Assembly (NCBI GenBank): GCA_019916065.1
Contig: CM034233.1
Location: forward strand, 5,028,516-5,092,515
Direction of reading: 5' to 3'
DNA from: Vitellaria paradoxa
Lineage: Eukaryota > Streptophyta > Magnoliopsida > Ericales > Sapotaceae
Length of the DNA stretch: 64,000 bases
The notes under the pieces are model-generated. The model ran no database searches. It saw only the letters and a program-made list of their open reading frames with translations, and was not told where the DNA came from. Below are positions 10,387 to 22,207 of the stretch, in pieces. Numbering within the stretch: position 1 is the first letter of the stretch; each line of letters begins with the position of its first letter. A program made the translations under genes and the position numbers.

Positions 10387-13300
10387 CTACTTTCCTTCTG
10401 ATGGCTTTACTTGCAAAAGCTCAAGATTCAGTTCAAAGGCAGCTCCTGGCTGCAAAATAAACATCAAAATAATTTTATTTGGGATACCCATGGATTTCAA
10501 ATGAATAGAATTGAGATTAAGTTATAGTAAAATATAAGAGAGAATTTACATATATGGAAGATTCAAATAATTAATACTAAAGTAGTAGAGTATTATTTTT
10601 CTTTTTTCCTTCTTTTTTTTGGTAACCGAGAGTGTTCGGACCAACTTGCGTGCACCTCGACTAATCCCTGGAGCCTAAAGACTAAAATAGTAGAGTTGTT
10701 ACTTCATAAAGTGCTAGTTTCTAAAAATGTCAAGGGGGAAAAAATGTCCGTCTGACATAGTATGACTCATAAGTATTGAATCCATGGCTTATAAGAATAA
10801 ATGTATGGATGAGATTTATCATGCATAGAACACAAAACATAGCAATATTTTGAATGTTTGAGTTTTTGCTGCCATTTACAGTGACCCGGTTGTTTGTTGC
10901 TCCTTTCACCTTATGCACCACAATATCAAATTCACAAAATGGAAGAAATTAACAAGAGTAAAAATTCAAAATAACAGAATGGTACCACAGCCGTTAGGGG
11001 TTTACCGGGATTTCATTCATTCTTTTATTGCCATACCCAGCCTCAGGAGGAACTATCACAGTCCTCTGCACAAAAAGAATAAGACAGGCTGTGAATGAGA
11101 ATAGAAAAGCATTATGCGAGATTACAGTTCCAATAATGTAGAAGAAGAACAGCTAGTGATTTAACCATGCATATAAAGACAGTAAAAGGGACGTTATCAC
11201 CTTTCCCCCGACTTTCATTCCCTCAGTTACTGAATACATTGCTGGTGGGGGTTTGGGTGCAGCTTGTGCAGAGAACAAGCCATTCGGGTTGTCAACAAAA
11301 TCGCGCTTCCGTTCTTTCCCTGGGGGAGCTCCAACCTTGAACTCATAAGGCTATTTAGGATACAAGTGAACACGAGTCAATGACTGTCAAAATGCCATGC
11401 ACCAGGGATTAAAGACTTCATTATTTGACTAGGTGTAAAAGATTCGAAAAATGATACGCTTTTGTCTGGTTGGTAACAGAAATAATTAGGCAGGGAAATG
11501 GCCCGTGTCAGGTGCCCATTAAACCACCAGTGGAAGGAGGAAAATGGAAAACCTGCAGGGTCATAAATTGGCTTGGAATGGGCTTGTACCATGGCTTTGG
11601 TGTTGTACGACTTTAATGATAAATTATTTTCCATCATTTTATCAGCAATGTTTGTGCAGCTGTGCCTAATATGTTAAGCATCAAATATCTTCTGTGGTTG
11701 TTTACAACTAAATTTCACGTTATTCAAGCATTGATCAGACTTTCTTGAAGAGTGACCGTTAGAAAGGAGATTAATAATGGGAGAGAAAAGGGTAGAATGA
11801 TTATATTGATGTACTATTGATATGTATTATAAGAAAGAGTACAACGGTATATATAGACTAAAATAATTTAAACAAGAAAAGTAGAATATCTAAGAATATG
11901 ATAATTACATATAGTAATGAAATATATTCTAATATTGGTAAGATAATATGATCATATAATATATTCTAATACTAATATTGGTAAGATAATATAATAATAT
12001 AAATATATTCTAATAGTGACAATAAAGATAGTTGAGGCAACAAAGGCATCAAAATAGAGAATAAACCAAGGATGGGTAACCTCGCGTTAACAGACTAAGC
12101 CAAAAGAAGTAAAAAAACCTGTGCAATGATGCGATTTCCAGCTAATATTTTAGATTCTCGGCTTGACACTGCTGTAATACCACGATATAAACAGTCGAAA
12201 TGCACCTGTGGAGAAGCTAGAGAAAAAAAGTAAGCTGCAACCCATTACATGAGAACAGAAGGGTCGATTAGTTCCATTACAAACAGACCTGAACAGTTGA
12301 TCCCTTTTCAGCAACAGGACCCTTTCCTTCAACAACATCATAGTATTTCAGCCCATCAGCTGTTTCAAAGAGCAACCGATTAACAAAGGAAAGGAAAATT
12401 ATATACTTAAATTACATCTAAAGTTGCTTTCTGAAAATATTTATCATATGAAGTCACTGCTCCTATAATTGTTAATGAGTATTCTGATGTGATTTCAGAT
12501 GGGGTTGTAGGAAAGGAAATCGAGGGGGCTGCACTTAACAATCCTAAAGTTGTTACTGATCATTCTGCAATCTTTAGTAACAGCAGCAGTAGTAAAGTTA
12601 CAAGAGAACTGTACATACGAAAATTCAGCCCAAATTTTTCTTCAAAACAAACTCCAAGTGAAAAAGAAGAAGATTCTGCCCATTTTTTGGTCCTTCAAAA
12701 TTATGCTTATAAATATCATAATTTTATCTTTGGGCAATATACCAACATTTTCAGATGTACTGTACATGAAGTAGCAATGTATTTGACATATTATTGCCCA
12801 AACACAATCACTTCTGAAATACAAAGGCATCAACTAGACCTATATCAGAGATCAAACAAACGGTGTTGGGAATTTAGGCCCCTTAAATTCACCCCTTAGG
12901 ATCTACCTTTGGCAAAATATCGAGAAGAACAAATAAATAATAACAATACAAGAATTTATGTGAAAAACTCCAACTGGAGAAAAACCACGGGCATCAAAAA
13001 AGAAAATTCACTGTATGAAAATTTTTACAACCGTACAATTCTCTCTCACACCCAATATCCAAGACACCCCACAAAGCAATTTCTCAAGCAAACTTTAACC
13101 CTCACCTCTGACCTCACTAAAGAGCAATTTAATTAGAGTACAAATTCGCTATCCAAAACTTTGATTGGCGTGTTACTAAAAAAAAGAAAAAGAAAAAGAG
13201 CTTTTATTTATAATTCCTTCCATTGTAAGCAAACTAATGTAGGACTCCCAAAGGAGCCACCGCATTAACAAACTCCAAAAAAGAGGGAGAAAGGAAGATA

Positions 13301-13876
13301 AGCCCATAAAAAAAATAAATAAATTACATCAGTCATTGTATCAGTCATTAGTATTTCCATTTGAAGGAAATAACAAAACCACAATGACAAGAAACAATGA
13401 TTTGCAAACATTATGTGCTTTATATCTGAAACCACAACAAAATCTCAGAAAACATCACATGGGTTTCCATTTAATTAAATATTTACTTACAAGTAAATAT
13501 TCCCAAAAAATTAATGAAAATTAAGAGGAATTTACAGCAAGAACATGAACAGAACATAGAAATAATAGGCGGCGGAGGAGTGACAAGACAAGGGTAAGTA
13601 GTAATAAGAGGGGACGAGCGACTAACGACTGGTAAGGTAGTCTTCAAGAGGGATGGACTTTCTGTTGCGCCTCTCTCTGGCCTGTGATGGTTGAGGCAGC
13701 GAAATGAGGCTTAGAGGAAGCGAAATCGAGATCAGAATTGCAGACCTTCTCGAAATGGGTATCGGAAGAGCAAGCACCGGCTTTGAATGCGGCTGTTGAG
13801 TTTGGTCAACAGTTGGTTTTAAACCAAGCATAGGATTTTCAACTGCCCACCTCTCAAAGCTCGTTATCGAAGCCAT
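10387..13876 (-). CDS. FKBP18: FKBP18-type peptidyl-prolyl isomerase, thylakoid lumen, 6 exons
   Basis: This is an FK506-binding-protein family immunophilin targeted to the thylakoid lumen. Exons: 13630-13876, 12289-12359, 12119-12205, 11201-11350, 11006-11065, 10387-10449. They join in frame to 225 aa, close to the Arabidopsis FKBP18 length as I remember it. The start at 13876 (MASITSFERW) fits the family; an upstream in-frame ATG at 13945 is less likely. The N-terminus holds a plastid transit region, then a twin-arginine segment, ISRRSAILISISLPLSL, and SQARE. This suggests Tat import with cleavage near residue 60-65. The FKBP domain shows DGLKYYDVVEGKGPVAEKG, VHFDCLYRG, GMKVGGKRTVIVPPEAGYG and PGAAFELNLELL. 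It also has the FKBP18-type insertion KERKRDFVDNPNGLFSAQAA. Several FKBP12 active-site aromatics are not conserved, so strong isomerase activity is uncertain. Introns carry a SINE near the 3' flank, an LTR-like fragment (intron 3) and other repeats (intron 1). Confidence 0.95.
10592..10680 (-). mobile_element. 5'-truncated SINE, 16-bp target duplication
   Basis: On the minus strand it reads GGGATTAGTCGAGGTGCACG...CGGTTACC and then A/T-rich tail, a 3' module common in eudicot SINEs. It is flanked by ACTAAAGTAGTAGAGT (10576-10591) and ACTAAAATAGTAGAGT (10681-10696), which differ at one position in 16. It lies in the FKBP18 intron between exons 11006-11065 and 10387-10449. Confidence 0.75.
11762..12035 (-). 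mobile_element. Copia-like LTR remnant in FKBP18 intron 3
   Basis: On the minus strand there are repeated 'ATTAGAATATATT' and 'TTACCAATATTAG' motifs upstream of a TATA-box-like CTATATATACCG. A start-site-like GTTGTACTCTTTCTTA and 'ACATCAATATAATCATTC' follow, the usual order in Ty1/Copia LTRs. No internal coding region accompanies it, so it would be a solo or partial LTR. Boundaries are approximate and no target duplication was found. Confidence 0.45.
12360..13629. other. FKBP18 intron 1 with repeat-like segment
   Basis: The intron contains a 136-codon open frame (12489-12899) that I do not recognise and treat as chance. From about 12861 to 13200 there is a segment ('gtgttgggaatttaggcccc', 'caatacaagaatttatgtgaaaaact', 'aaaaaccacgggc') of a type often found in plant LTR or TRIM elements. 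No domain is visible. Confidence 0.35.
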
Positions 13877-14019
13877 GGCCGTTGATAAACAGAACCCCCC
13901 AAATAAATGGTAAGATTTCTTCCATCTATATATTTTATGCAACACTATTACACTAACGGCAGCACAATCATTTCATGCAATTACCATTACATCCTCGAGT
14001 TTGGTAAACCAAAAAAAAT

Positions 14020-14960
14020 GGTAAGAGGCACCGTTAGACCCCTTATGTTTTAAAAATAACATTCACAGTCCTAAGGTTTGAACTTTTATAGTAAGACCCC
14101 TGCCATTTTTTTTCCATTACCATTACATCCCCAAGAGAATTTGACCATCTAAAAAATAAAAAATACTCTCCAAAAATCAAATTAAAATTTTTTTATTTAA
14201 CAATTTTTACACATGTTATTCATATTTAAATTAAAAAATTATGGTATGTTTGTACTAAAAAATATTTAAATAATATATAAATTTATTTCAAATTACAAAA
14301 TTTTGAATTTTTTTTTTTAAACTTCTAAGTATGTTATTCACATTTAAACTAAACAATAATAATAATAATGCACACACATACTAAAAGATAAACACAATAA
14401 TATGTAAATTTAAATAAAAACATTACATGCCCCCACTAAATACTAAAAATAAGTATAATAATATATAAATTTATATATTAATCTAAAAATGAAAATTTTG
14501 TCTAAAATTTACCCAACGAAAAATTATATTTGGTAGTATGAAAAAAAATTACATTTTGGTAATCTAAAATAAGTTTATATGTATATTAATGTGTTGATTT
14601 TTTTTAGTATGAGTGTGTTGATTTTTCTTAGTATGAGTGTAGAGTTCTATTTTTCAGTTTAAATAAAAAAAAATGCCTAAAGATTAACAAACCCTTCCTC
14701 CGAAAAAATAAAATTTTATTTTTTAAGGGTATTTTTTACTTTTTAGAAGGTCAAATTAATCAACCCATTCAAACTAACGAAAAAAAAAAAAAAAAAACTG
14801 CAAAGGGTCTTGTCACTAAAAGTTCAAACCTTAATAATGTAAGTACCCATTTTTAAGACTTAAAAATTAAGTGTAAGTATTCAATTTTAAGACCTAAGAG
14901 GTCAAGCTACTAAAAACCCAAACCTCAAGGTGTTTAAGTGATTTTTGCCTCCAAAAATGG
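14020..14960. mobile_element. Inverted-repeat element, probable long-TIR MITE
   Basis: AAGGTTTGAACTTTTATAGTAAGACCCCTG (about 14075-14105) reappears inverted as AGGGTCTTGTCACTAAAAGTTCAAACCTT (14804-14832). The similarity continues outwards through poorly matched 'gaggca...' ends. The interior is AT-rich and non-coding. Only about 50 bp of each arm align well, so the limits and class are uncertain. Confidence 0.45.
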
Positions 14961-15527
14961 GCATCTTTCAGCTATTATTTATTTATTTATTTATTTATTT
15001 TTGTCTTATGTAGAAATATAATTTATTATTTTTAATTTTTTGAGTAAAAATTTAACTAGTAGGTTAATTTTCAAAATGCTAGTATATTTTTTGTACAAAA
15101 AAGACAAATGTTTGGAGAATGGAATTTTGAAATTTATGCACTTGTTACTCTGGCAATGAAATTTAAATATTGTAATTAAAATGTGCAAGGAATGTGGAAT
15201 TAAAAAAAAAAAAAAACATGTAGAACCATAGAAGCTTCTATCAAATACAATTATACAATCAAGCAACGCATGGGTTGAGCCCTGATTGTTACACCAATCT
15301 ATTATTCCTAGTTGATTTGCTATATAATAATAATAATAAAAGAAAAAATCTAGAACTAAAATCATACTTCAATCCCCTTGCTTCAAATAAATAATAGATA
15401 AAAGAGTAGCTCAAGTAAATGAGACTCTCGTCGTTATGGAATCTGAGAAGAGACGATTTAGACGGTCTCATCCCGACAACTCTTACTAGCTCATGTACTA
15501 ACTTAACGTCCACGTTATTAATTAATT

Positions 15528-15874
15528 TCGTATTTGGTTTATTTTTCTATTTCCTATTTTTTATTTTTGTTTTACGGGTTAAAAATTTAAAAATGAGGAA
15601 ATTAAAAATATTCTGTTTTTCTTATTTTTTAAAATTTTCTTTGTTTTTTTTAAAAAAAAAAAATCTTAAAACAATTTTTTAGCATTTTTCATTGCATGTA
15701 TAAATTCATTTTCTGTTTTTATGAAAACAAATTTTAGAAATACAAGTAATGCAATGAGTTTTTGAGCTGTTTTTTTTTTTATTTTTAAAAATACAAAATG
15801 AAAAATAAGTTCAAAACAGAAAATAGAAAACAAAAATAGAAAACAGAAAATAGAAAAACAAACTAAATGAATCC
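15528..15874. mobile_element. MITE-like element next to the MLO stop codon
   Basis: The left arm TATTTGGTTTATTTTTCTATTTCC and the right arm (reverse-complemented: CATTTAGTTTGTTTTTCTATTTTC) are imperfect inverted repeats around an A/T-rich interior. TAATTAATT occurs at both edges (15519-15527 and 15875-15883) and could be a 9-bp target duplication. The MLO stop codon TAA (15878-15880) lies within the right copy, so the element begins within a few bases of the end of the reading frame. Confidence 0.55.
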
Positions 15875-15877
15875 TAA

Positions 15878-18800
15878 TTAATTAACAGTTCCCAATTCGA
15901 TCTCTTTCTCATACTGGGGTGGATTTTCATGGTCTTGGTGGCCACCAGTACTCCCAGCATTCTTTCTCTTCAAGGCATTCTTGTGCCAGTTCATAAGTGC
16001 CTTTGAAGTTTGTTCATCAAATATAGACTTCTTCATGGTTGATCCCATCTGATAAAAAAAAAAAAAAAAAACCCAACATATAATAAGCAAAAAGAAAAAG
16101 AAAAAATGTCTACTGTTACTTGGAGTTACATCTACTAATCACCTTCTAAGCCTTCTGCAAGTTGCTTCTGCTTTCCATTTTTTTTTTTTTTTAAAGGAAG
16201 ACAAAATAAAAGTACGATGTATATGCGAATTTGTACGCACCTGAGTGACAAGGGCGTATAGTGGAAGTGTGATGTAGCTGCACAGAATTTGAACAGCTAT
16301 CCTGCCCAAATCAAATATTCCCGTATGAAGTCAGAATTTCAGGTCAATTATATGAATTAAACTATGCTTTAACTAAAAATTAGTAGGGTCATCAATCAAA
16401 TAGTACTTCAACCTCTACTTCCAAGGAAGATCTTGGGGTATCAAAATACTTCCAAAGGAAGAATGACTTTTGGTACATTCATGTACAAATAAATTATTGC
16501 ATTTGTTAACAGTGTCGATAAATACATATCATGTAATAATATCTCACACTTTAATAGAATTTTGCCTCCAAATAATGTGAAATATTATTATATGATATAT
16601 TTTCATTGATAAATTTGATCTTTGATGGATGCCCCTAAGGCACCCATTAACGAGACCCATAGATTAAAGCAGTTAATACTTTTATGGAAATTGTGTTAAA
16701 ATGGAGAGTGATTTAGATATTATCTAAGTGTTTAATAAGCATTACAGCAGTAGTTCTTCTTGGGTTTGCCTTCCAAATAGATTCGATATATCTGAACTCT
16801 TTTCACTTACCCGCAAGCAACTCTCACTATTGTAAGGAAGAAACTCTCATGAAAGCAAGATGCCAACCCGAACTCATACTGCACAAGAGAGAATTACTTC
16901 ATAAAGATGAGAGGAAGATAGACAAAAAGGCCGAGGAAAAGAAGAGAGGAGAGAGCAATTCGTTACCCATATCCAAAGGAAAAATGTTATCTCAAAAGCA
17001 TTCTGAACACATAAGAAGGATGACCAGCTTGTTAGAAAAGAGAGAAAGAGGAGGAGGAGGGGGAGGAAAATAAGGAGAAGCATTTGGTCCACTCGATGAT
17101 GAACGGTATAAAAGGAAGAGTTTGAATATACCTGAAAGAGAGCGAGATGTATGAGGTGGAGAACTAACTCAGGCCAGCTAAACCAAAAATGTTTGTCAGA
17201 GACTTGCACAAGAGGTATGCCTTGGACAACAGCGTGCCTTTCTACGATTTGAACAGCCATCTGAGTTATAATTGCTTGCAGCTTTGTTCCGACTAATAAG
17301 ACAAGCTTTAACCAATTCAATTATGTCAGTTATTGATCCCATTCTTGCACTAATTAAAAACAAGTATAATGAGCTATGTGACAATGAAAATTGAAGTTTC
17401 TTACAACTAGAGGCATAATGGACAGCCAAAACATTGCCTGCCATCCTGCAAGACAATGAATGAATTAAACAATTACACCTTACTTAGATTTCAAATATGT
17501 ATGTTGGCTTGAATATCCAAAAAAAAAAAAAATAAAAAAAAAAAATTAAGAGACTAACTCACCATGAACATTGAGAAGCAGAAAGAGGACTGCAAAAGCC
17601 CATAATAATGGACTGAGATCATCGTAAAATTAAGCGAGCACAATAATTAATTAGCACATCGTTCCCAGCTGCTAAAAGAAAATCCCAAAAGAAACCACAG
17701 TGATGCATAAAAATGGTGATACCTGATTCCCACGACTACCTTGAAGTCATCTTCTAGTGACCTTTTAATATATTTCTGGAAGTTAAAAGTACTTCCAGGT
17801 GCTAGATGAACCTAAGAAAAACAACACAGTTAATTCATCAACTACAAGTTTACAAACAAAACGTTGAATTTACATTCTTATCCCCAGGGGAAGAAGAATT
17901 GTTGCATTGACACCCCCCCCCCCCAAAAAAAGAAACCTTACAGAGACAAACCCATGGCGCATGGTCAAGTAGTCGGCTTTACGAACGGACCTGAAGAATT
18001 GTCGAAAGAAGCATACCTGAAATTATTGAATTCATTCAATTCAACCTATGTACACTAATTAATGTTATAGAAGCCATACAGATCACCAAATTAGTAAGAT
18101 GCTTAGTTTCTTTTCACATTGCAAGCAATTAGCAACTATATTAAACAGTACTAATACTTGATAGTTGATACTCATATAGTGTGTCATCAACTTTGCTGCA
18201 CCAAATTCAGTATGATAAAAGAAATGGAACTAATCAGCAACATATAAATATCTAGCATCTTCCTTACAAAGTAAAATAGGAATGGTGTTCGGTTCCAGAT
18301 ACTCAAGTGTTGTCTCACGAAGGACGTCTCGTGAGTAAGTCTGAATTTTGTAGGATCTGCACGATAGGCAGGTGCACACATGCATAGAGAGTTCAGCAAT
18401 TAAGCAATTAAGATACCAAGAGCAAATGCCACAAAGCACTAAGAGATTCAAAGTGAGGGTAGAAATTTTTAATTGTGATGATAGTGATTCACCATTCAGT
18501 TCATCAGTTCTTTGAAGAGCTTCACACTCCCATTCCTTCCACCCGCGTATCTGCACGTGAGAAGGAACCAAAAAAACAACAACAACTAAAAATTGACAAT
18601 AAAGTATATAAATCACACCATGTAAAGATTAAATATTAGGATAGAAGGCTGTGAAAATACTAGGAGTCAGAGAAAGCAATCATGATCATTTAAGCATGTC
18701 GCTTTCCAAGTTCCCAGAGATATATGTAGGAAAATACTATTCTACTGGAAAGTGCAACCAGAATCAGATGACAATGATAGCGTTGTAATAAATTTATACT

Positions 18801-21800
18801 TGTATGCATTTATTGTCTCAAAGTGATAGGTCCACAAATTTCCACGACATTTTGATCACTTTTTTCATTGTAGATTTTTGGTTGTATAGCATTAATCTAA
18901 TATATAATCCCTCTGACTGTCCAAGGTAATTCTTAAACCCCTTTGGCACCCTTCATCTTGTTATACAATAGAACTGACAAAACTTCATGTACTAAAATAG
19001 AATCACTGAAATCAATCTCATATTACACTCACCTTCAATCTTCCAAGCAGCATTGTTATAGCAGTGTATAAAACATGAAAGACGGCCAAAAAAAATATGA
19101 AGATGTGCAACTGATGTAGTCCGTTGACAGATATAAGTGGCACATACCCCTATTGATAAGAATTGCATTAGTATGAAATGGAAAGGAGAGAAGTTCATCT
19201 AATATAGGCAATTAACAATGTTATAACAACGTTTTCAAAAGTTATATGAAATTCATATAACACTGATAAAAAGAAGTTACAGTGCCAAAAAAAAAAAAAA
19301 AAAGATGTCAACGGTGACTACATAAACGCTTGAACAATTTGCATAGAAGTTAGTTCAGTCTTCAAATGGAGAATCCTTTCCAAATTTTTATTGAAAAATT
19401 AAATCTCAAAGAAAAGAGAAATTTATATAGTGGTAATGAAATTCCTGCAAAGTGCACAGTGGTTCTTTAATATGTAAACTTATTTTAAGCAAAAGAAACT
19501 TGTTGCAATATTAATAAATCATGAGGCCATAAAATGAGTCCATTACTTTGTCTTGGTAGAACATAGTTGGTTTCTTTTAGAATTTGAAACTCTTATATAT
19601 ATGACATTTAAATAAGTCAAGTAATGATACCAATTCTACAGTTATATATGATAACCATAATACAACATCAGCCTTAGCTTATATAGTGACTCTAAACCTA
19701 CAGGTATGGTAAGTTGGCAACCATGTTACTCCTTTTCATTCTTTTCATATAGTTAGACTAAAACATATAGATGATCTGGCAATAGAGATGGCATAACATC
19801 CAAACTAGGTTACCACCTGGTCCAGCAGCCCGTGTACGACACATTTCTACAAGGAAGGACATTTAAATAGATAATGTAGGTTCAAAAGCTTTAAATTGAT
19901 AAGCTTGTGAAATTAAGCCAGAATCACCGATTATGTAATATCATTCTACATTTTCATTTGTTGAATCAAGCTTAAATCTTGTCTGAATTATCCCTATTGT
20001 GTAAGTAGGACATATGGATAATTTGCCTACAGAAAATATCCGTGTTAGGATGCCCCATGTAGTTCTCCCATTTTCAATGAGCAAAATGGAGCAAATTTGA
20101 CCAAGGACGTGGGAGATGAACAAAAGAGGAGAGAATACAAGGGAAAAGGCAAAGGTAGTTCTGCAATTAACTACTCTTTATTGTATAAATTGTCATCAAG
20201 TTATCCGCATGAACAAGTTTCATTTTAAATTGAGTTATCTCTAACATTTGAACCCTCCACCAAAGTGCGAATTGAGCTCATGATTGGCATTTTCTTGTTA
20301 ATAAAGTATAATTGAACATACAAGCTTTTTATTGCACCATACCAATGGATTCAAAATTAAGGCATAAATCAATTGATTGAACAAGGCACTTACCATCTTG
20401 CACCCTTTAGGTGCGCTATCGGCAGCTAAAAGTCTATGCTCATTCCATAGAAGCCTCCTATGATGTTCTGGCTCGTTCTTATGAGGAGGCCTAATGTCTG
20501 GTTCATGTGAACTTGGAGGATGTTTAATGGGGCATGGTAACATTGTGTTTGAAACCTTAGTGGGAATACAAACTTTGGAAATATAGCTTTGCCCAAATGT
20601 GAGGAGTAGGGAAATGAATCCTAGGACCATAAGCTCTGTAAAAAATTAGTCAATAAGAAGAAGATGAGTTACTAAGAACTAGATAAACAATTGAATAAAA
20701 AAACAATTGCAGAAACTAATAACATATATAACTTAACCATTAGGCTATGTTTGATCGCCAGTGGGAAAGGAAAAGAGAAAGGGAAAGGGAACGGGAACAG
20801 GAACGGAAACGAAATTCTAACATTTGGTACACCAAGGAATAATTAGAATGGAAATTCCTTATCTAATGTTTTATATGTATGAATTCGTTTGGAAATGGAA
20901 TGGGAATATAAGTTAAGAAACTAAACCACCCTTTTCTTTTAAGGTAGTGTTTGGATGCTTAAAAAAAAAGTTGGTGTAAAAGTGACACGTGACGAAATTT
21001 AATTAGAGGTAGCTGAAAAAGGTTAGTAGAAGTTGGAGTTTTTTTTTTTTTTCGTGTTATTTGGTAAACCAAACACCCCTTAAAAGTACATTAAACTAAT
21101 GAGGACAACTTTGTCAGTTCACGCCTTATAAAGAGTTCCTATTTTTGCGGAATTTCCAAGTACCATATTGGACTTAGGAACTTACAATTTCACAAGCATA
21201 GAAATTCTTTAGTTTAAGTTCCTTGATCAAAGATTAACCAAACATGAAAATTCCTTGATCAATGGGATTTTTCATTCTAGTTCCTGAATCTAATGTCCAA
21301 CCGAACATAGCATACTTTCAAAGTTCTTATTGCTCAAGACCAAATGTTTTTGAACTTACCATTTTTAATCTTTTCGAGAGCCTCAAGCATATGTCTTTTG
21401 CGTCTTCCGTCAAACCACTGAAATGCAACATTGTTGATTATAGCAGTCTTAGTAGACAGACCAATGAAGAAACATAAAACAATCCCAAGAAACAATAAGA
21501 CAGGGAAAATAAAAAGTCAAACAGAATGAAAAACACTTTTTATCCATGTCTTAGATGTATAATCTATAAAGGATTTAATAATTCAAAAAGACAAAGGAAG
21601 AAAAAATAGAAAACAGCCCCAATAGTTTTTTTTTTTTTTTTTTTGGGGGGGGGGGGGGAGGGAGGCTTGAAAAGCATCTGTAACGGAAGAAATATGATCT
21701 ACCCTAATGCAGGTTACAGAAATGTAACCTATTGGACGAACGTCGTAGATTTAAATATATATATATATATATATAAAGATACGTGAAGGCAACCCATGCG

Positions 21801-22207
21801 GGGTGATGCAATCTTACTCTACTTTTTTTTTTGGTTGTTAATCTTACTCTACTTGTAGAAGCTATTCTGGGTTTTGAAGTCGTGACCGAGTTGCAATGAA
21901 ACAAATTTACTGTTGCTCAAACTTTAAGACAAGAATTTTTACAAAATATCCCAAAAAACTGAAAAGGGGAAAAAAAGAAAAAGAAAAATCCCTCTTGAAT
22001 TGTTTTAGAGAAAATATTGATAAAATAAAATTGTGGTAGAGAAAAAAGATAACAAAATTGTAGAAGATTAATTACCTCTCCAACTTTGTGAAGAACCTTC
22101 TCCAATAATATAGAAATTATAACAATAACCGCGCAGACCAAAGCTACTGCCCATGTTGGTGTCTGATCGAGCTCCCTTGCAGAAGGATTTCCTCCTCCTC
22201 CTGCCAT
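15878..22207 (-). CDS. MLO: MLO-family seven-transmembrane calmodulin-binding protein, 15 exons
   Basis: MLO proteins are plasma-membrane seven-helix proteins with a calmodulin-binding tail. Depending on clade they act in powdery-mildew susceptibility, root touch responses or pollen-tube and synergid signalling. Exons: 22076-22207, 21360-21417, 20394-20635, 19033-19149, 18493-18550, 18268-18356, 17942-18016, 17723-17811, 17563-17612, 17405-17445, 17132-17305, 16967-17002, 16811-16878, 16241-16301, 15878-16048. They sum to 1461 nt, 486 aa. Signature blocks: [21 protein letters not shown] (TM1), [18 protein letters not shown] (TM2), first-loop Cys (KVCIP, LPCP, KGCK), [19 protein letters not shown] (TM3), [59 protein letters not shown] (TM7) and the calmodulin-binding [14 protein letters not shown]. 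The first loop with [12 protein letters not shown] suggests clade III (AtMLO5/7/8/9/10 group), tentatively. The tail after TM7 is only about 56 residues, short for that clade; a further 3' exon cannot be excluded. Confidence 0.93.
20744..21311. mobile_element. MITE-like element in MLO intron 2 (outer)
   Basis: It begins GCTATGTTTGATC and ends CCAACCGAACATAGC, an imperfect inverse. Matching sub-terminal blocks ('aatggaaattcctt' against 'aattccttgatcaa') add weak support. A second small element (20943-21079) is inserted in it. Confidence 0.5.
20943..21079. mobile_element. Small nested MITE (137 bp) in MLO intron 2
   Basis: The ends are GGTAGTGTTTGG and CCAAACACCCC (inverted). TTAA stands on both sides (20939-20942, 21080-21083), giving a TTAA or TTA-type target duplication. 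It is non-coding and nested in the larger inverted-repeat element. Confidence 0.6.
21755..21776. repeat. (TA)n microsatellite in MLO intron 1
   Basis: About ten TA units. A homopolymer T/G run (about 21626-21660) lies nearby. Another (TA)n tract is at about 23060-23090, upstream of the gene. Confidence 0.85.

Noticed and set aside
12489..12899. 136-codon open frame in FKBP18 intron 1
   Set aside because: No recognised domain; it lies within an intron on the opposite strand, and part of it overlaps repeat-like sequence.
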